Shown here in pieces: positions 54,997-63,485 of a stretch of DNA of 64,000 nt (position 1 is its first letter; each line of letters starts with the position of its first letter). The notes below the pieces were generated by a model that worked only from the letters and a program-made list of their open reading frames with translations, searched no databases and was not told the DNA's origin. The stretch spans positions 833,152 to 897,151 of the forward strand of contig JACESU010000001.1 in the NCBI GenBank assembly GCA_013911655.1. The letters are read 5' to 3'. This stretch comes from Alphaproteobacteria bacterium. Its GTDB lineage: Bacteria; Pseudomonadota; Alphaproteobacteria; Caedimonadales; UBA1908. The position numbers and the translations under genes were made by a program.

Positions 54997-55827
54997 TTGC
55001 TTTGTTTTTCACAGGTCAACTTAGCTTACGGATCACAAGACGCGTCTCTTTCTTCCTATGTCACACACTACGAACAGAAAACACATTACTCTCGCCCATC
55101 TACCGCAGATCTTGATACTGCAAGAGCTTTATTTTTAAAAATCTTAAGAAACGAGCGCTGTGACGATGATCAAAAAGTTTGGCATCGGTTAGGATTTTCT
55201 CAAACTTATAGTTCTGACAACACCTATACCATTATAGAAGAGCTTCCAAAAAGTCGAACAGGCAAAGGGGTGTACTTTATTAGAAAGCACTCAATCCACG
55301 ATGTCTTGGTACAAGCACCTCACTATCCCTCAGATTTGCTCACAGGTGATCTGGCCTCTCTATTCTTCCATGAGTTTTGTGTCAAAGCGGCTGCGTGGAG
55401 CACAACTCACCGTAAAGTCGTAGATCTGGCACATGAAGATTGCTCTTTTTTTAACGCGTTTAGTGAAGCTTTTGCCCAGTACAATCAGCACAGCGTAATC
55501 TTGCAGCTTCATGCGTTCAGCCAAAAAAAGCACCACACAGATGCAGATCTCATTATGAGTAGTGCTCTTGAAACGCCGCCTACTTTTTTTATCAATCGCT
55601 ACCTATCCTTAAAAGAATTTTTCAAAGAGAAGCACTGTATCAACGCCTATCCTAAAGACGTCTCTTTTTTAGGGGGCACAAAAAATACCAATGCACACGC
55701 TTATTACCGCGCTGGCGGACAATCTTTCCTCCATTTAGAAATGAGCAAAAAGTTTAGAACAGATCTTTTAAACCATGAAAAATCAAGATCAGATTTCTTT
55801 CATACCATCATTAAAACAAAAGATTAA
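54997..55827 (+). CDS. Exported protein of unknown function (start uncertain)
   Basis: The longest ordinary frame is 276 residues from a TTG at 54997. The same frame is open back to about 54937 and encodes a hydrophobic leader (FLSQALAVLLCFSQVNLAYG) preceded by an AGAGGA ribosome site at 54935-54940, but no ATG, GTG or TTG exists in that extension. The true start may use a rare codon such as ATT (54964), or the start may be mutated. The mature protein carries LASLFFHEFCVKAAAWS, with an H-E pair in a helix. This could be a zinc-peptidase fragment, but the H-E-x-x-H pattern is incomplete. No family is recognised. Confidence 0.55.
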   Translation: MLCFSQVNLAYGSQDASLSSYVTHYEQKTHYSRPSTADLDTARALFLKILRNERCDDDQKVWHRLGFSQTYSSDNTYTIIEELPKSRTGKGVYFIRKHSIHDVLVQAPHYPSDLLTGDLASLFFHEFCVKAAAWSTTHRKVVDLAHEDCSFFNAFSEAFAQYNQHSVILQLHAFSQKKHHTDADLIMSSALETPPTFFINRYLSLKEFFKEKHCINAYPKDVSFLGGTKNTNAHAYYRAGGQSFLHLEMSKKFRTDLLNHEKSRSDFFHTIIKTKD

Positions 55828-55950
55828 AAACACTATGAGATATTCCTTAATACGAAATAAACGTTTTTATAATATTTTAATGAAACAATAATAGCGTAGG
55901 ATCATATGGGAATTTGTAAGTGATTCTCTTATCAGAGAGAGGAGTTTACG

Positions 55951-56643
55951 ATGCGTATAAAAAATTTCGCCTTATTTTCTTTTTTGGTATCTAACGTTTT
56001 TGTCATCAGCTCTGCAGGTGCAACGCCACAACAATGGTTGCGCGATAATTGTCCAACAAAGGATCAACTCGTTCGCTTTATGAGTGATGATAAAATTGAG
56101 AAAAAAACTGGCGCGCTCGTGACCATTGCAGATAAAACGTACACCGTCTTGAATGTTGACGATGTGCAAGATGCCAAACCGCTTAGATATCCAGAAACCT
56201 CATGGGCTGCAGCTCAAATTAAGCCTTTAAAAAGTAACCCTCATCTTTTTGCTTGCTACACCTTTGGAAGCGGCCTTGCTTTCCTTCCTAAGAAAGTCCT
56301 TGGAGGCAATCCTTTTGAAAAGCAGACTTCAGATCCAAAGTTGATTTATGATGAGGGATTAGAACGTTTTGTTTATACAACAGACTCGTCTTCTAGATCT
56401 GGCACTGAAGCAGAAAATACCCAAGAGCATTATTGGACATCCTCAAAACCCATGAAAGCTCCCAGAGAAAAGGAAAGTGTCGCAGCTTCGAACACGGAAC
56501 TCTCTCACGAAGAAATTCGCAAAAACACACGCCTGGCTCAGACAATGGCCTTGCAGTTTTCTAAAGACATTTCTGAAACAGCCCAAAAAGAGCACGTTAA
56601 TCGAAAGGAACTCCTCAAGCGTATTTTGGTTTTTCTTGAGTAA
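55951..56643 (+). CDS. Exported protein of unknown function
   Basis: A 230-residue protein. It has a clear signal peptide (residues 1-24, cleavage near AGA-TP) and a very good ribosome site (GAGAGAGG at 55936-55943) before the ATG. The central part (FACYTFGSGLAFLPK) is compact and the C-terminal 60 residues are helical and charged (LSHEEIRKNTRLAQTMALQFSKD). I recognise no family. It lies 110 bases upstream of the pst operon and could be an independent envelope protein. Confidence 0.7.
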   Translation: MRIKNFALFSFLVSNVFVISSAGATPQQWLRDNCPTKDQLVRFMSDDKIEKKTGALVTIADKTYTVLNVDDVQDAKPLRYPETSWAAAQIKPLKSNPHLFACYTFGSGLAFLPKKVLGGNPFEKQTSDPKLIYDEGLERFVYTTDSSSRSGTEAENTQEHYWTSSKPMKAPREKESVAASNTELSHEEIRKNTRLAQTMALQFSKDISETAQKEHVNRKELLKRILVFLE

Positions 56644-56753
56644 GCATACAGGATCGAAGAAAGAATGAACGTTAAAATTTGGGGTAATGTTTTGTTAATA
56701 GATAGTTAAATTTTTAGGCTTATTCTGTGTTCCTCTTTTACTTAAAGGATCAC

Positions 56754-57833
56754 ATGATGACGTTCAAATTTTTGCCACTTGCTTTTATAGGCTTTTTCGC
56801 CTTTTTGACCTCTCAAGAGGGGTTTGCCACGGATAAAGAAGCCCCTCTCAAAGAACTTACAGGTGCAGGCGCCACATTCCCCTACCCTCTTTATGCAAAG
56901 TGGGCAGAAGCGTATCAAAAACAAACCAATACACAGCTTAACTATCAATCCATCGGGTCCGGTGGGGGTATTAAACAAATCAAAGCTGGCACAGTCAATT
57001 TTGGAGCAAGTGACAAACCGCTTGACGAAAAAGACCTGAACGAAAGCAAACTCATGCAATTTCCTGCGATCATTGGCGGCATTGTCCCCATCTTTAATAT
57101 CAAGGGGATTGATCAACTAACATTAGACGGCCAAACCCTCGGGGCTATTTTTGCTGGGAAAATTACGAAATGGAATGATGCGGCGCTTGCTGCTTTGAAC
57201 CCAGGCATCAGGCTTCCTGATGAAGCGATTGTGGTGGCACACCGGTCTGATGGGTCTGGCACTACCTTTTTATTCAGTCATTATCTTTTTGACGTCAGCA
57301 ATGATTGGAAGACAGCCCAGGGATGGGATGCAAAAAACCCTGACAAGGTAAAGCCTGACTCTACCGCGCAGTGGCCAAACGGCAGTGTGGCTGGAAAAGG
57401 AAACGAAGGGGTCGCAGGTCTCGTCTCTCACACCCCTAATAGCATTGGATATGTTGAATATGCCTATGCAACTGAAAACAAACTTACCCACGTGGTGCTC
57501 AAAAATAAAGATGGAGAGGTCGTAGAGCCCAGTGCAGAGGCTTTTAGCGCGGCTGCCGAGAACGTAGACTGGTCAAAAAGCCCCTCATTTTATATGATTA
57601 TGACAAACCAACCTGGCAAGAAAAGCTGGCCTATTACGGGCGCAAGTTTTATCCTCCTGCGCACAGAAGAGTCGTATGCTGATAAAAACAAGGACGTCTG
57701 CCAATTTTTCCATTGGGCCTTTAAAAACGGACAAGAGATGGCAACAACTTTGCATTATATCCCCTTACCAGCCTCCCTTGTCACACTCATAGAAAAAGCT
57801 TGGCAAAACCATAAAATTGCGCCTAAATCTTAA
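56754..57833 (+). CDS. pstS: Phosphate ABC transporter substrate-binding protein
   Basis: A 359-residue periplasmic phosphate-binding protein. After a signal peptide (about 1-23) comes the family core LTGAGATFPYPLYAKWAEAYQ, the phosphate-contact region NYQSIGSGGGIKQI, DKPLDEKDL, VVAHRSDGSGTTFLFSHYL and SIGYVEYAYA. It captures inorganic phosphate for PstCAB. The ATG at 56754 (another ATG follows at 56757) has an AAAGGA site. It is the first gene of pstSCAB; a hairpin separates it from pstC, which usually lets pstS be made in excess. Confidence 0.96.
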   Translation: MMTFKFLPLAFIGFFAFLTSQEGFATDKEAPLKELTGAGATFPYPLYAKWAEAYQKQTNTQLNYQSIGSGGGIKQIKAGTVNFGASDKPLDEKDLNESKLMQFPAIIGGIVPIFNIKGIDQLTLDGQTLGAIFAGKITKWNDAALAALNPGIRLPDEAIVVAHRSDGSGTTFLFSHYLFDVSNDWKTAQGWDAKNPDKVKPDSTAQWPNGSVAGKGNEGVAGLVSHTPNSIGYVEYAYATENKLTHVVLKNKDGEVVEPSAEAFSAAAENVDWSKSPSFYMIMTNQPGKKSWPITGASFILLRTEESYADKNKDVCQFFHWAFKNGQEMATTLHYIPLPASLVTLIEKAWQNHKIAPKS

Positions 57834-57839
57834 GATAAC

Positions 57840-57867
57840 AACGGCCTCTTTGTAAAATGAGGCCGTT
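57840..57867 (+). terminator. Hairpin between pstS and pstC
   Basis: A perfect 9-bp stem (57840-57848 and 57859-57867) with a 10-base loop, followed by TAT rather than a run of T. It is more likely an RNA-stabilising or partial terminator element than a full stop. Confidence 0.6.
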
Positions 57868-57908
57868 TATCAGATCATAAGAACTGCTTAGCCTACCAGG
57901 GGTACAAG

Positions 57909-58832
57909 ATGGTTGATCGTCTTTTTAAAGGAATCAGTTTTGGCGCAACCACCACGCTTTTGTTGTTGATAGGCGTGATCTTAGTTAGTCTTATCATAGG
58001 CGGGTCTCTTTGTATGAAAACCTTTGGTTGGCATTTTTTAACGACCGCCACCTGGAATCCTGCAGCTAAGGAATTCGGAGCCCTTGCCCCCGTTCTTGGC
58101 ACACTGACAACAACCACCCTTGCCCTTCTTTTTGCGCTTCCCACAAGTTTCTTTGTGGCCTACGCACTTTGCGAACTTATTCCCTCTTCCTTCAAACTTC
58201 CCCTTACCATTTTGACGGAACTTCTTGCCGTCATTCCCAGCATTATCTACGGGATGTGGGGTCTGTTTGTTTTTATTCCCTTTATTGGCATTGATCTTGC
58301 GGCATGGCTTGCCAAGCATCTCGGCGGCCAGCATTTAGTTGGAGATTTTTTCCAAGGCCCCTCTTCGGGAATTTCCGTCCTGACAGCCGGCATTATTCTT
58401 TCATTGATGATCATTCCTTTTATCACCATCACCTTTAAGGATGCTTTTGATCTTGTGCCCTTTAACCTAAAGGAATCAGGATACGCCCTTGGATGTACCC
58501 AATGGGAAATCATCTGGCATATCATGGTCCCCTATACAAGAGCCCAACTTATAGGCGGCACCATGCTTGGCCTTACACGCGCGCTTGGCGAAACCATGGC
58601 GGTCGCTTTTGTCATTGGAAACGCTTATAATGTAACGGCTTCCCTTTTACATCCTGGCACCACCATTTCGTCTTCTTTGGCCAACGAATTCACCGAGGCT
58701 GAATCAGAGCTTTATACATCATCTCTCATCACCATAGGTCTTGTTCTTTTTGCTATCACTTTTTTGCTCTCAGGAAGTGCTAGACTCCTTTTAAGACGCA
58801 TGGCGCAAGGCCGTGGGGTCAGTTCAAAATGA
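57909..58832 (+). CDS. pstC: Phosphate ABC transporter permease PstC
   Basis: A 307-residue inner-membrane permease with six membrane helices. The cytoplasmic EAA loop is ALGCTQWEIIWHIMVPYTR, and the segment GLTRALGETMAVAFVIGNA is the standard PstC coupling region. It pairs with PstA. The start overlaps no other gene and follows a weak AGGGG site. The last bases overlap the pstA start by four bases (58829-58832). Confidence 0.96.
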   Translation: MVDRLFKGISFGATTTLLLLIGVILVSLIIGGSLCMKTFGWHFLTTATWNPAAKEFGALAPVLGTLTTTTLALLFALPTSFFVAYALCELIPSSFKLPLTILTELLAVIPSIIYGMWGLFVFIPFIGIDLAAWLAKHLGGQHLVGDFFQGPSSGISVLTAGIILSLMIIPFITITFKDAFDLVPFNLKESGYALGCTQWEIIWHIMVPYTRAQLIGGTMLGLTRALGETMAVAFVIGNAYNVTASLLHPGTTISSSLANEFTEAESELYTSSLITIGLVLFAITFLLSGSARLLLRRMAQGRGVSSK

Positions 58833-59677
58833 GCAATTCCTTGGCACACGCGCGCCGTCTTAAGAATAAAATCAGCAAAGGAATTTCTTTTGTTTTTTTA
58901 GGCATTCTTTTCTTTTTTCTTGGCTGGATCATGCTGACCCTTGTCACAAAAGGGATAGTGGGTTTTGATATGCGTGTCTTTACTCAAATGACCCCACCAC
59001 CCGGCAGTCAGGGAGGTCTTTTAAATGCGATCATTGGAAGCCTTCTTATGGTCACGGCAGCCACTTGTTCTAGTACAGTTTTAGCGCTTTTTATCGTGGT
59101 GTACTTTTCAGAATATGGGCGTGGAAGCCTTTTGACTCCTATATCATGCTTTATGACCGATATCCTTTTGACAGCACCGTCCGTTATTATTGGGCTTCTT
59201 GTTTACAATATCTATGTTGTGCCGGCCGGCCATTTTTCTGCGTGGGCGGGGGTCGTTGCTCTCATGATCATTGCCCTTCCTGTCATCATTAATACAACAG
59301 ATAATGTGTTTGCCTTGATTCCCCATGAACTTAGAGAAGCCGCCATTGCCCTTGGGACACCCCGGTGGAAAATGATATGGAAAATTCTTTTACCACTCAC
59401 AAAAACGGGTCTGATTTCAGGTATCATTTTGTCAGTGGCACGCATCAGTGGTGAAACGGCCCCCCTTTTGTTCACGGCTCTCAACAACCAGTTTTGGAGC
59501 TTGAATATGAACAAACCCATGGCAAGTTTACCTGTGGTGATTTTTCAATACGGCATGAGCCCTTATAAAGATTGGCAGAACCTCGCGTGGGCGGGAGCTC
59601 TTCTTTTAACGTTATTTGTGTTTACCCTTAATGTTTTTGTGAGGGTTCTTTTTAGACGCAAAATTGTGATCAGATAA
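58829..59677 (+). CDS. pstA: Phosphate ABC transporter permease PstA
   Basis: A 282-residue permease with six membrane helices. The EAA loop is ALGTPRWKMIWKILLPLTK and the segment ARISGETAPLLFTAL matches PstA. The N-terminus contains the conserved region GGLLNAIIGSLLMV (periplasmic gate). It partners PstC, is translationally coupled to it by ATGA, and is followed 12 bases later by pstB. Confidence 0.96.
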   Translation: MSNSLAHARRLKNKISKGISFVFLGILFFFLGWIMLTLVTKGIVGFDMRVFTQMTPPPGSQGGLLNAIIGSLLMVTAATCSSTVLALFIVVYFSEYGRGSLLTPISCFMTDILLTAPSVIIGLLVYNIYVVPAGHFSAWAGVVALMIIALPVIINTTDNVFALIPHELREAAIALGTPRWKMIWKILLPLTKTGLISGIILSVARISGETAPLLFTALNNQFWSLNMNKPMASLPVVIFQYGMSPYKDWQNLAWAGALLLTLFVFTLNVFVRVLFRRKIVIR

Positions 59678-59689
59678 GAAAGTAAGACT

Positions 59690-60445
59690 ATGACCTCTTA
59701 TACACTTGACGTAAAAAATCTTGACTTCTTTTATGGAAAAAACCAGGTATTACGTCAAATCAATTTGAGTGTAAAGGCCCATACCATCACGGCCCTCATG
59801 GGACACTCGGGAAGCGGTAAATCAACGCTTATTCGGATCTTTAATCGTATTTATGAGTTATCTCCTGGTAGCCGCGCTGTTGGGGAAATTTACTTTGAAG
59901 GACTACAAATTTTAGATGCTCAAACAGATCTTTTATCACTTAGAAGACGTATCGGGATGGTCTTTCAAAAACCTACTCCCTTTCCCATGAGCATTTATGA
60001 AAATATCGCCTTTGGCGTGTCTCTTTATGAAAAGCTCTCAAAGCCAGAAATGACAGAGCGCGTTATATGGGCTCTTGAGAAAGCTGGCCTTTGGGAAGAA
60101 GTTAAGGATAAGCTCGCCGCTAGCAGCCTAAATTTGTCCCAAGGACAACAGCAACGTCTATGTATCGCAAGAGCCATCGCCCTAAAACCAGAAGTGCTTC
60201 TCTTGGACGAGCCGACGGCCTCCCTTGATCCCATGTCCTCAAGCACCATTGAAGAGCTACTTCTGGAACTTAAAAAAGAGTACACGATTCTCATCGTCAC
60301 CCATAACCTTAAGCAAGCGAAACGGACGGCCGATATCACAGCGCATATGCACCACGGAGAAATTATCACGTGTGGTCCGACATCTCTTGTCTTTTCAAAT
60401 CCCAGTCACCTTGTCACTAAGAAATATATAGAGTTTGCCGATTAA
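59690..60445 (+). CDS. pstB: Phosphate ABC transporter ATP-binding protein PstB
   Basis: A 251-residue ATPase. It starts with DVKNLDFFYGKNQVLRQINL, Walker A GHSGSGKST (residues 36-44), the PstB-specific VFQKPTPFPMSIYENIAFG, signature LSQGQQQR, Walker B LLLDEPTASLDP and the H-loop VTHNLKQAKR. The phosphate specificity comes from PstS. No phoU follows in this operon; after pstB the frame structure becomes unclear. Confidence 0.97.
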   Translation: MTSYTLDVKNLDFFYGKNQVLRQINLSVKAHTITALMGHSGSGKSTLIRIFNRIYELSPGSRAVGEIYFEGLQILDAQTDLLSLRRRIGMVFQKPTPFPMSIYENIAFGVSLYEKLSKPEMTERVIWALEKAGLWEEVKDKLAASSLNLSQGQQQRLCIARAIALKPEVLLLDEPTASLDPMSSSTIEELLLELKKEYTILIVTHNLKQAKRTADITAHMHHGEIITCGPTSLVFSNPSHLVTKKYIEFAD

Positions 60446-60814
60446 CAGCAAGATAGGCGGCGTCTTGTTTGGACTATACTCTCCTGACACACTGAAGGCT
60501 CCTTGTGTTGAGTTGATATCAAAGAAGCAACGATGCGCCTTTTCCATGACACCCTCAAGGTCACACAGCCTCCTCATCCCTCTGAGGTCATTTCACACCC
60601 TCCTTGTTTCATTGTCTACGCAAGATATGGCGCGGTGTGACGCGTGGCAGGGTCTTGTGATCATTTCGGGGCGCCCGCCGGGCGCGCATCTGACCATTGT
60701 TTCCCAAGCAGGGCACGCTAGTATGGAACCTGAAACTGTCAAGGCCATGGTTGCCGCTGGAAATGACCTTAAAAACTCTCTTCTAAAGCGCGTGCCACGC
60801 AGTAAAAACGCTCT
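60446..60814 (+). other. Gap after pstB with doubtful small coding remnants
   Basis: About 370 bases after pstB. The longest plus-strand frame (60435-60818) starts inside pstB at a TTG and reads GLVIISGRPPGAHLTIVSQ towards its end. Another frame, starting at ATG 60533, reads MRLFHDTLKVTQPPHP and ends at a TGA near 60638. The two could be parts of one frameshifted gene. No family is recognised and coding is not certain. No phoU-like or other gene is visible. Confidence 0.35.
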
Positions 60815-61477
60815 TTAAGCTCCAGGATAATGTACACCGTCCCGACCCGTAATCAGTACTGCCGGCTCTAAAAGCTTGCCTTCTTTGTAATGCGCCACAC
60901 GGTACGCCGTTCCATCCGCATAGTAGTACACAAGGCGCCCATCTTTTAGATCATTTTTAAAATCAATGGTTTTCATCAATTCACCTGTGGGATAGAAGTT
61001 GCGACACTCCCCCTCACGGCGATCATTTACATAAGGCATGATCCGCGTAACTTTTCCCGTCTCATCAAAGGACACCATGTCCCCTTGTTTGCGATCTTCG
61101 ATATAGTCGATGGTATTCACTAAATTTCCACCACTATCATAAAAAACAGCTTTGCCGTGTTTTTTGCCTTCTACGTAGGGCATCATGGCACACAGATTGC
61201 CCCGCCGGTAAACTTCCATACAGCCGTCAAGTGCCCCTTGCTTATGGCTTGTGACCCGAGAAACCTCTCCCTCTTTGTCATACTTCAAGGAAATCCCATC
61301 GGGCTTACCATTGGCAACAGAAAGCCTTGCCCGCACACGCCCTTGCTGATCGAACCGCTCCAATACGCCGTCCACAAGACCACGCCTGTGTTCTTGGCGG
61401 GCTCGAAGACGCCCACTTGGATCATAATGTTCTTTCATCCCGTTCATTTTTACGGCAAGGCTCTTTTGTTGATCCAT
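60815..61477 (-). CDS. MORN-repeat-like protein of the YwqK antitoxin family
   Basis: A 220-residue soluble protein made of tandem repeats of about 22-24 residues, each with a GY/F-x-x-x-G-x-L/V-x-x-x-x-x-Y pattern (for example GKKHGKAVFYDSGGNLVNT and DRKQGDMVSFDETGKVTR). These are toxin-antitoxin YwqK-type MORN repeats, usually immunity or regulatory partners of secreted toxins. It follows a DUF4280 gene by 17 bases on the same strand, which strengthens the idea of a secreted toxin-immunity module, though no toxin is recognised in the window. Confidence 0.85.
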   Translation of the reverse strand: MDQQKSLAVKMNGMKEHYDPSGRLRARQEHRRGLVDGVLERFDQQGRVRARLSVANGKPDGISLKYDKEGEVSRVTSHKQGALDGCMEVYRRGNLCAMMPYVEGKKHGKAVFYDSGGNLVNTIDYIEDRKQGDMVSFDETGKVTRIMPYVNDRREGECRNFYPTGELMKTIDFKNDLKDGRLVYYYADGTAYRVAHYKEGKLLEPAVLITGRDGVHYPGA

Positions 61478-61494
61478 AAAATGCTTCCTTTCCT

Positions 61495-61872
61495 TTAAAC
61501 GAAAACCGTAAAATTCATAGGATCAAGGATGATCACGAATCCAGGCCCCACATCATCAGCACCGCCTGTTACCACCGCCAACACAGCTGAAACAGTCAGA
61601 CACGGTGCAATAGAGATTTGTGGAAGTGAGGGCATCCCATCAAATAGGACTGTCGGGTCACCCGCCACCCAGATAAACGTACCAGGAACACAGGTTCCTA
61701 AAATCTCACATGCCGGAAAGGGAGGAATATTGGCTGTTGGAATGGCGTCCATAATGGTGCCTGCAATGCTTCCCTCAACAAAGATAGGGATGGGATCGGT
61801 CATCAAGACTGCAGGTCCGGGGCTAAGCGTACACTGTATTTGTGCACCCATCACTGTTTCTAATCCTAACAT
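61495..61872 (-). CDS. DUF4280 (PAAR-like) protein
   Basis: A 125-residue protein of the DUF4280 family, related to PAAR proteins that cap the spike of type VI secretion or contractile-injection systems. The match rests on GAQIQCTLSPGPAVLMTDPI, a TIMDAIPTANIPPFPACE block (the T-I-M-D ... N-I-x-P-F-x-x-C pattern), WVAGDPTVLFDGMPSLPQIS and the small loop with C (IAPCLTV). A very strong ribosome site (AGGAGGTAAG) precedes the ATG. It leads an operon with the YwqK-type gene. No other secretion genes are in the window. Confidence 0.85.
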   Translation of the reverse strand: MLGLETVMGAQIQCTLSPGPAVLMTDPIPIFVEGSIAGTIMDAIPTANIPPFPACEILGTCVPGTFIWVAGDPTVLFDGMPSLPQISIAPCLTVSAVLAVVTGGADDVGPGFVIILDPMNFTVFV

Positions 61873-61923
61873 CTTACCTCCTTCCCTCTTTCATTGTTTA
61901 TTACATTCGTAAAGTTATAACAC

Positions 61924-62718
61924 TCAGATTAGATACGGCCTCAAAGCGCCTGTACTAAACGGCGTACTAGAAACCGACATTTCACCCGAGAACGGAAAAT
62001 CCAAGTTAAAAGCAATGGACACGTTAAAGGCAATTACCATAATCACAAGGCTGACGCAGACCACGTGAACGCTTTTATCTCTTTCAGATAAAAGGGAGAG
62101 AAGGAAAGTTATGATAAAAGTACCCAGCACCAGAAAAAAGCGCAGTGGTTCTGTCAAGACACTCTCAATCGCATCTATGCGCTCATGTCTCTTTTCAAGA
62201 AAGGCATCTGTGCTTTTTACAAGGGAGACATAGAACGCTTTTTCCCCATCGGTTTTAGGGGTCACAGTTAATAAAAACTTTAGCAAATCAACCGCAGCAT
62301 CTTCTGCTTCGGGTAATGATTGTCCCGCCCTCATGACGGGCCACTCTTTTTTAACCACAAGATTGACGTATTTCCCAATTCGTTGATCGAGTTCTTTTTC
62401 TTGAGTGGGGGCGAGAGCTTGCTTGTGATGTACGATAGAAATTAAGTGATTGGCTTCTGCACTCACAAGAGACTCTGCGTGGTTAAAGCTTTGCCACAAC
62501 ACAATCACGACAAAGCCTAGAAAAAATCCATAGTTAGCGCTGGTAATAACAGCAATTGTTGGCAGGTAAGAATTGTTTTCTTTGTGAACCCAGTGGGGTA
62601 ACTTTTTTCTGACAAAGAAAAAAATTAAACTTGCACACGACATAAAGAATAAAACGTAAACCAAAATACAGGCCCACGCCGGCAATGCGTTCATTAGAAA
62701 ACGCGTCATTCCTCCCAT
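61924..62718 (-). CDS. DUF4239 (bestrophin-like) membrane protein
   Basis: A 264-residue inner-membrane protein with an N-terminal helix (about 12-35), another near 55-75 (ANYGFFLGFVVIVLWQSF), and two C-terminal ones (FFLVLGTFIITFLLSLLS and VVCVSLVIMVIAFNVSIAF). The region after the second helix (NHAESLVSAEANHLISIVHHK) is a known hallmark of DUF4239. The family is membrane-anchored, related in name to bestrophin-like domains, and its function is unknown. It ends 51 bases before the DUF4280 gene on the same strand; they may or may not share a transcript. Confidence 0.88.
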   Translation of the reverse strand: MGGMTRFLMNALPAWACILVYVLFFMSCASLIFFFVRKKLPHWVHKENNSYLPTIAVITSANYGFFLGFVVIVLWQSFNHAESLVSAEANHLISIVHHKQALAPTQEKELDQRIGKYVNLVVKKEWPVMRAGQSLPEAEDAAVDLLKFLLTVTPKTDGEKAFYVSLVKSTDAFLEKRHERIDAIESVLTEPLRFFLVLGTFIITFLLSLLSERDKSVHVVCVSLVIMVIAFNVSIAFNLDFPFSGEMSVSSTPFSTGALRPYLI

Positions 62719-62804
62719 GCTCCCCCACTTATTTTTTTACAATGATAAGCTTATCACATGAAGCTAGGGTTGCATATTTTAAGATAACGCGCTAGGGCAA
62801 AGAG

Positions 62805-63485
62805 TTAGTGAGCTTCGACTTCTAGCGCTGATTCAGGGGGCTCTTCCTCCACAGTTTCAAGTCCTCTGTGAAAGGCATCAAGCTGAGCCTTCTCATTTTC
62901 TGGTGAAGGAGGTGTATAGTTTCTATCGGGCACCTCTTCTGGTGGAAGTGGTCCTGTGTTAAAGCTTTGCTCTGACGATTTTGAAACTTCTGGTGAAAGA
63001 TTTTCAAGACTAGACTTGGACAACGGATTTTCTGTTGAGAGAGATCCCACAACCACGCTGCTCTCAGGACCTTCTTGAGTCGTTGTCCCTTCACAGCCCA
63101 CAAGCCACACGTCATAAACGGGATGTTCCATGGCTGAAATGGAAGGGGCGGACGCGAACATCCATCCCGTAAAAACAGGAAGTTTTTCGTCCGCTTTGCT
63201 GGTTTCAGTGATTTCTAAAAAAGCAAGCGCCTCGGGGGGGTCCTCGGGCAAGGATTTTCGGCACTGTCTGGCCGTGATGTTAAGTTTACCAAATTTGGCT
63301 TCTTCTCCGATGGAAAGCTCTAACGTCTGCACGTGGCCCGTGACTTTATCGAGACCACGCAAGGTCAGTTTCTTGGCCAATAGCGGTACTTTTTGCTGAG
63401 CAATATTATGGTTCAAAGAAGCGTGGGTGCTTTGATAAGACAGCCCCAAAAACCCAGCCATCAAAACCTTAAGGGTGCTTTTCAT
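62805..63485 (-). CDS. DUF2155 envelope protein with acidic C-terminal tail
   Basis: A 226-residue exported protein. A signal peptide (about 1-23) is followed by the DUF2155 domain (about 40-130), with TLRGLDKVTGHVQTLELSIG, NITARQCRKSLPEDPPEALAFLEI and GWMFASAPSISAMEHPVYDVWLVGC. In alphaproteobacteria this family usually follows an MCE gene, as here. The last 90 residues are a Ser/Pro/Glu-rich, probably disordered tail (PPEEVPDRNYTPPSPE) that goes beyond the typical domain. The start is the ATG at 63485, which overlaps the end of the upstream mlaD-like gene by 17 bases. Confidence 0.9.
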   Translation of the reverse strand: MKSTLKVLMAGFLGLSYQSTHASLNHNIAQQKVPLLAKKLTLRGLDKVTGHVQTLELSIGEEAKFGKLNITARQCRKSLPEDPPEALAFLEITETSKADEKLPVFTGWMFASAPSISAMEHPVYDVWLVGCEGTTTQEGPESSVVVGSLSTENPLSKSSLENLSPEVSKSSEQSFNTGPLPPEEVPDRNYTPPSPENEKAQLDAFHRGLETVEEEPPESALEVEAH

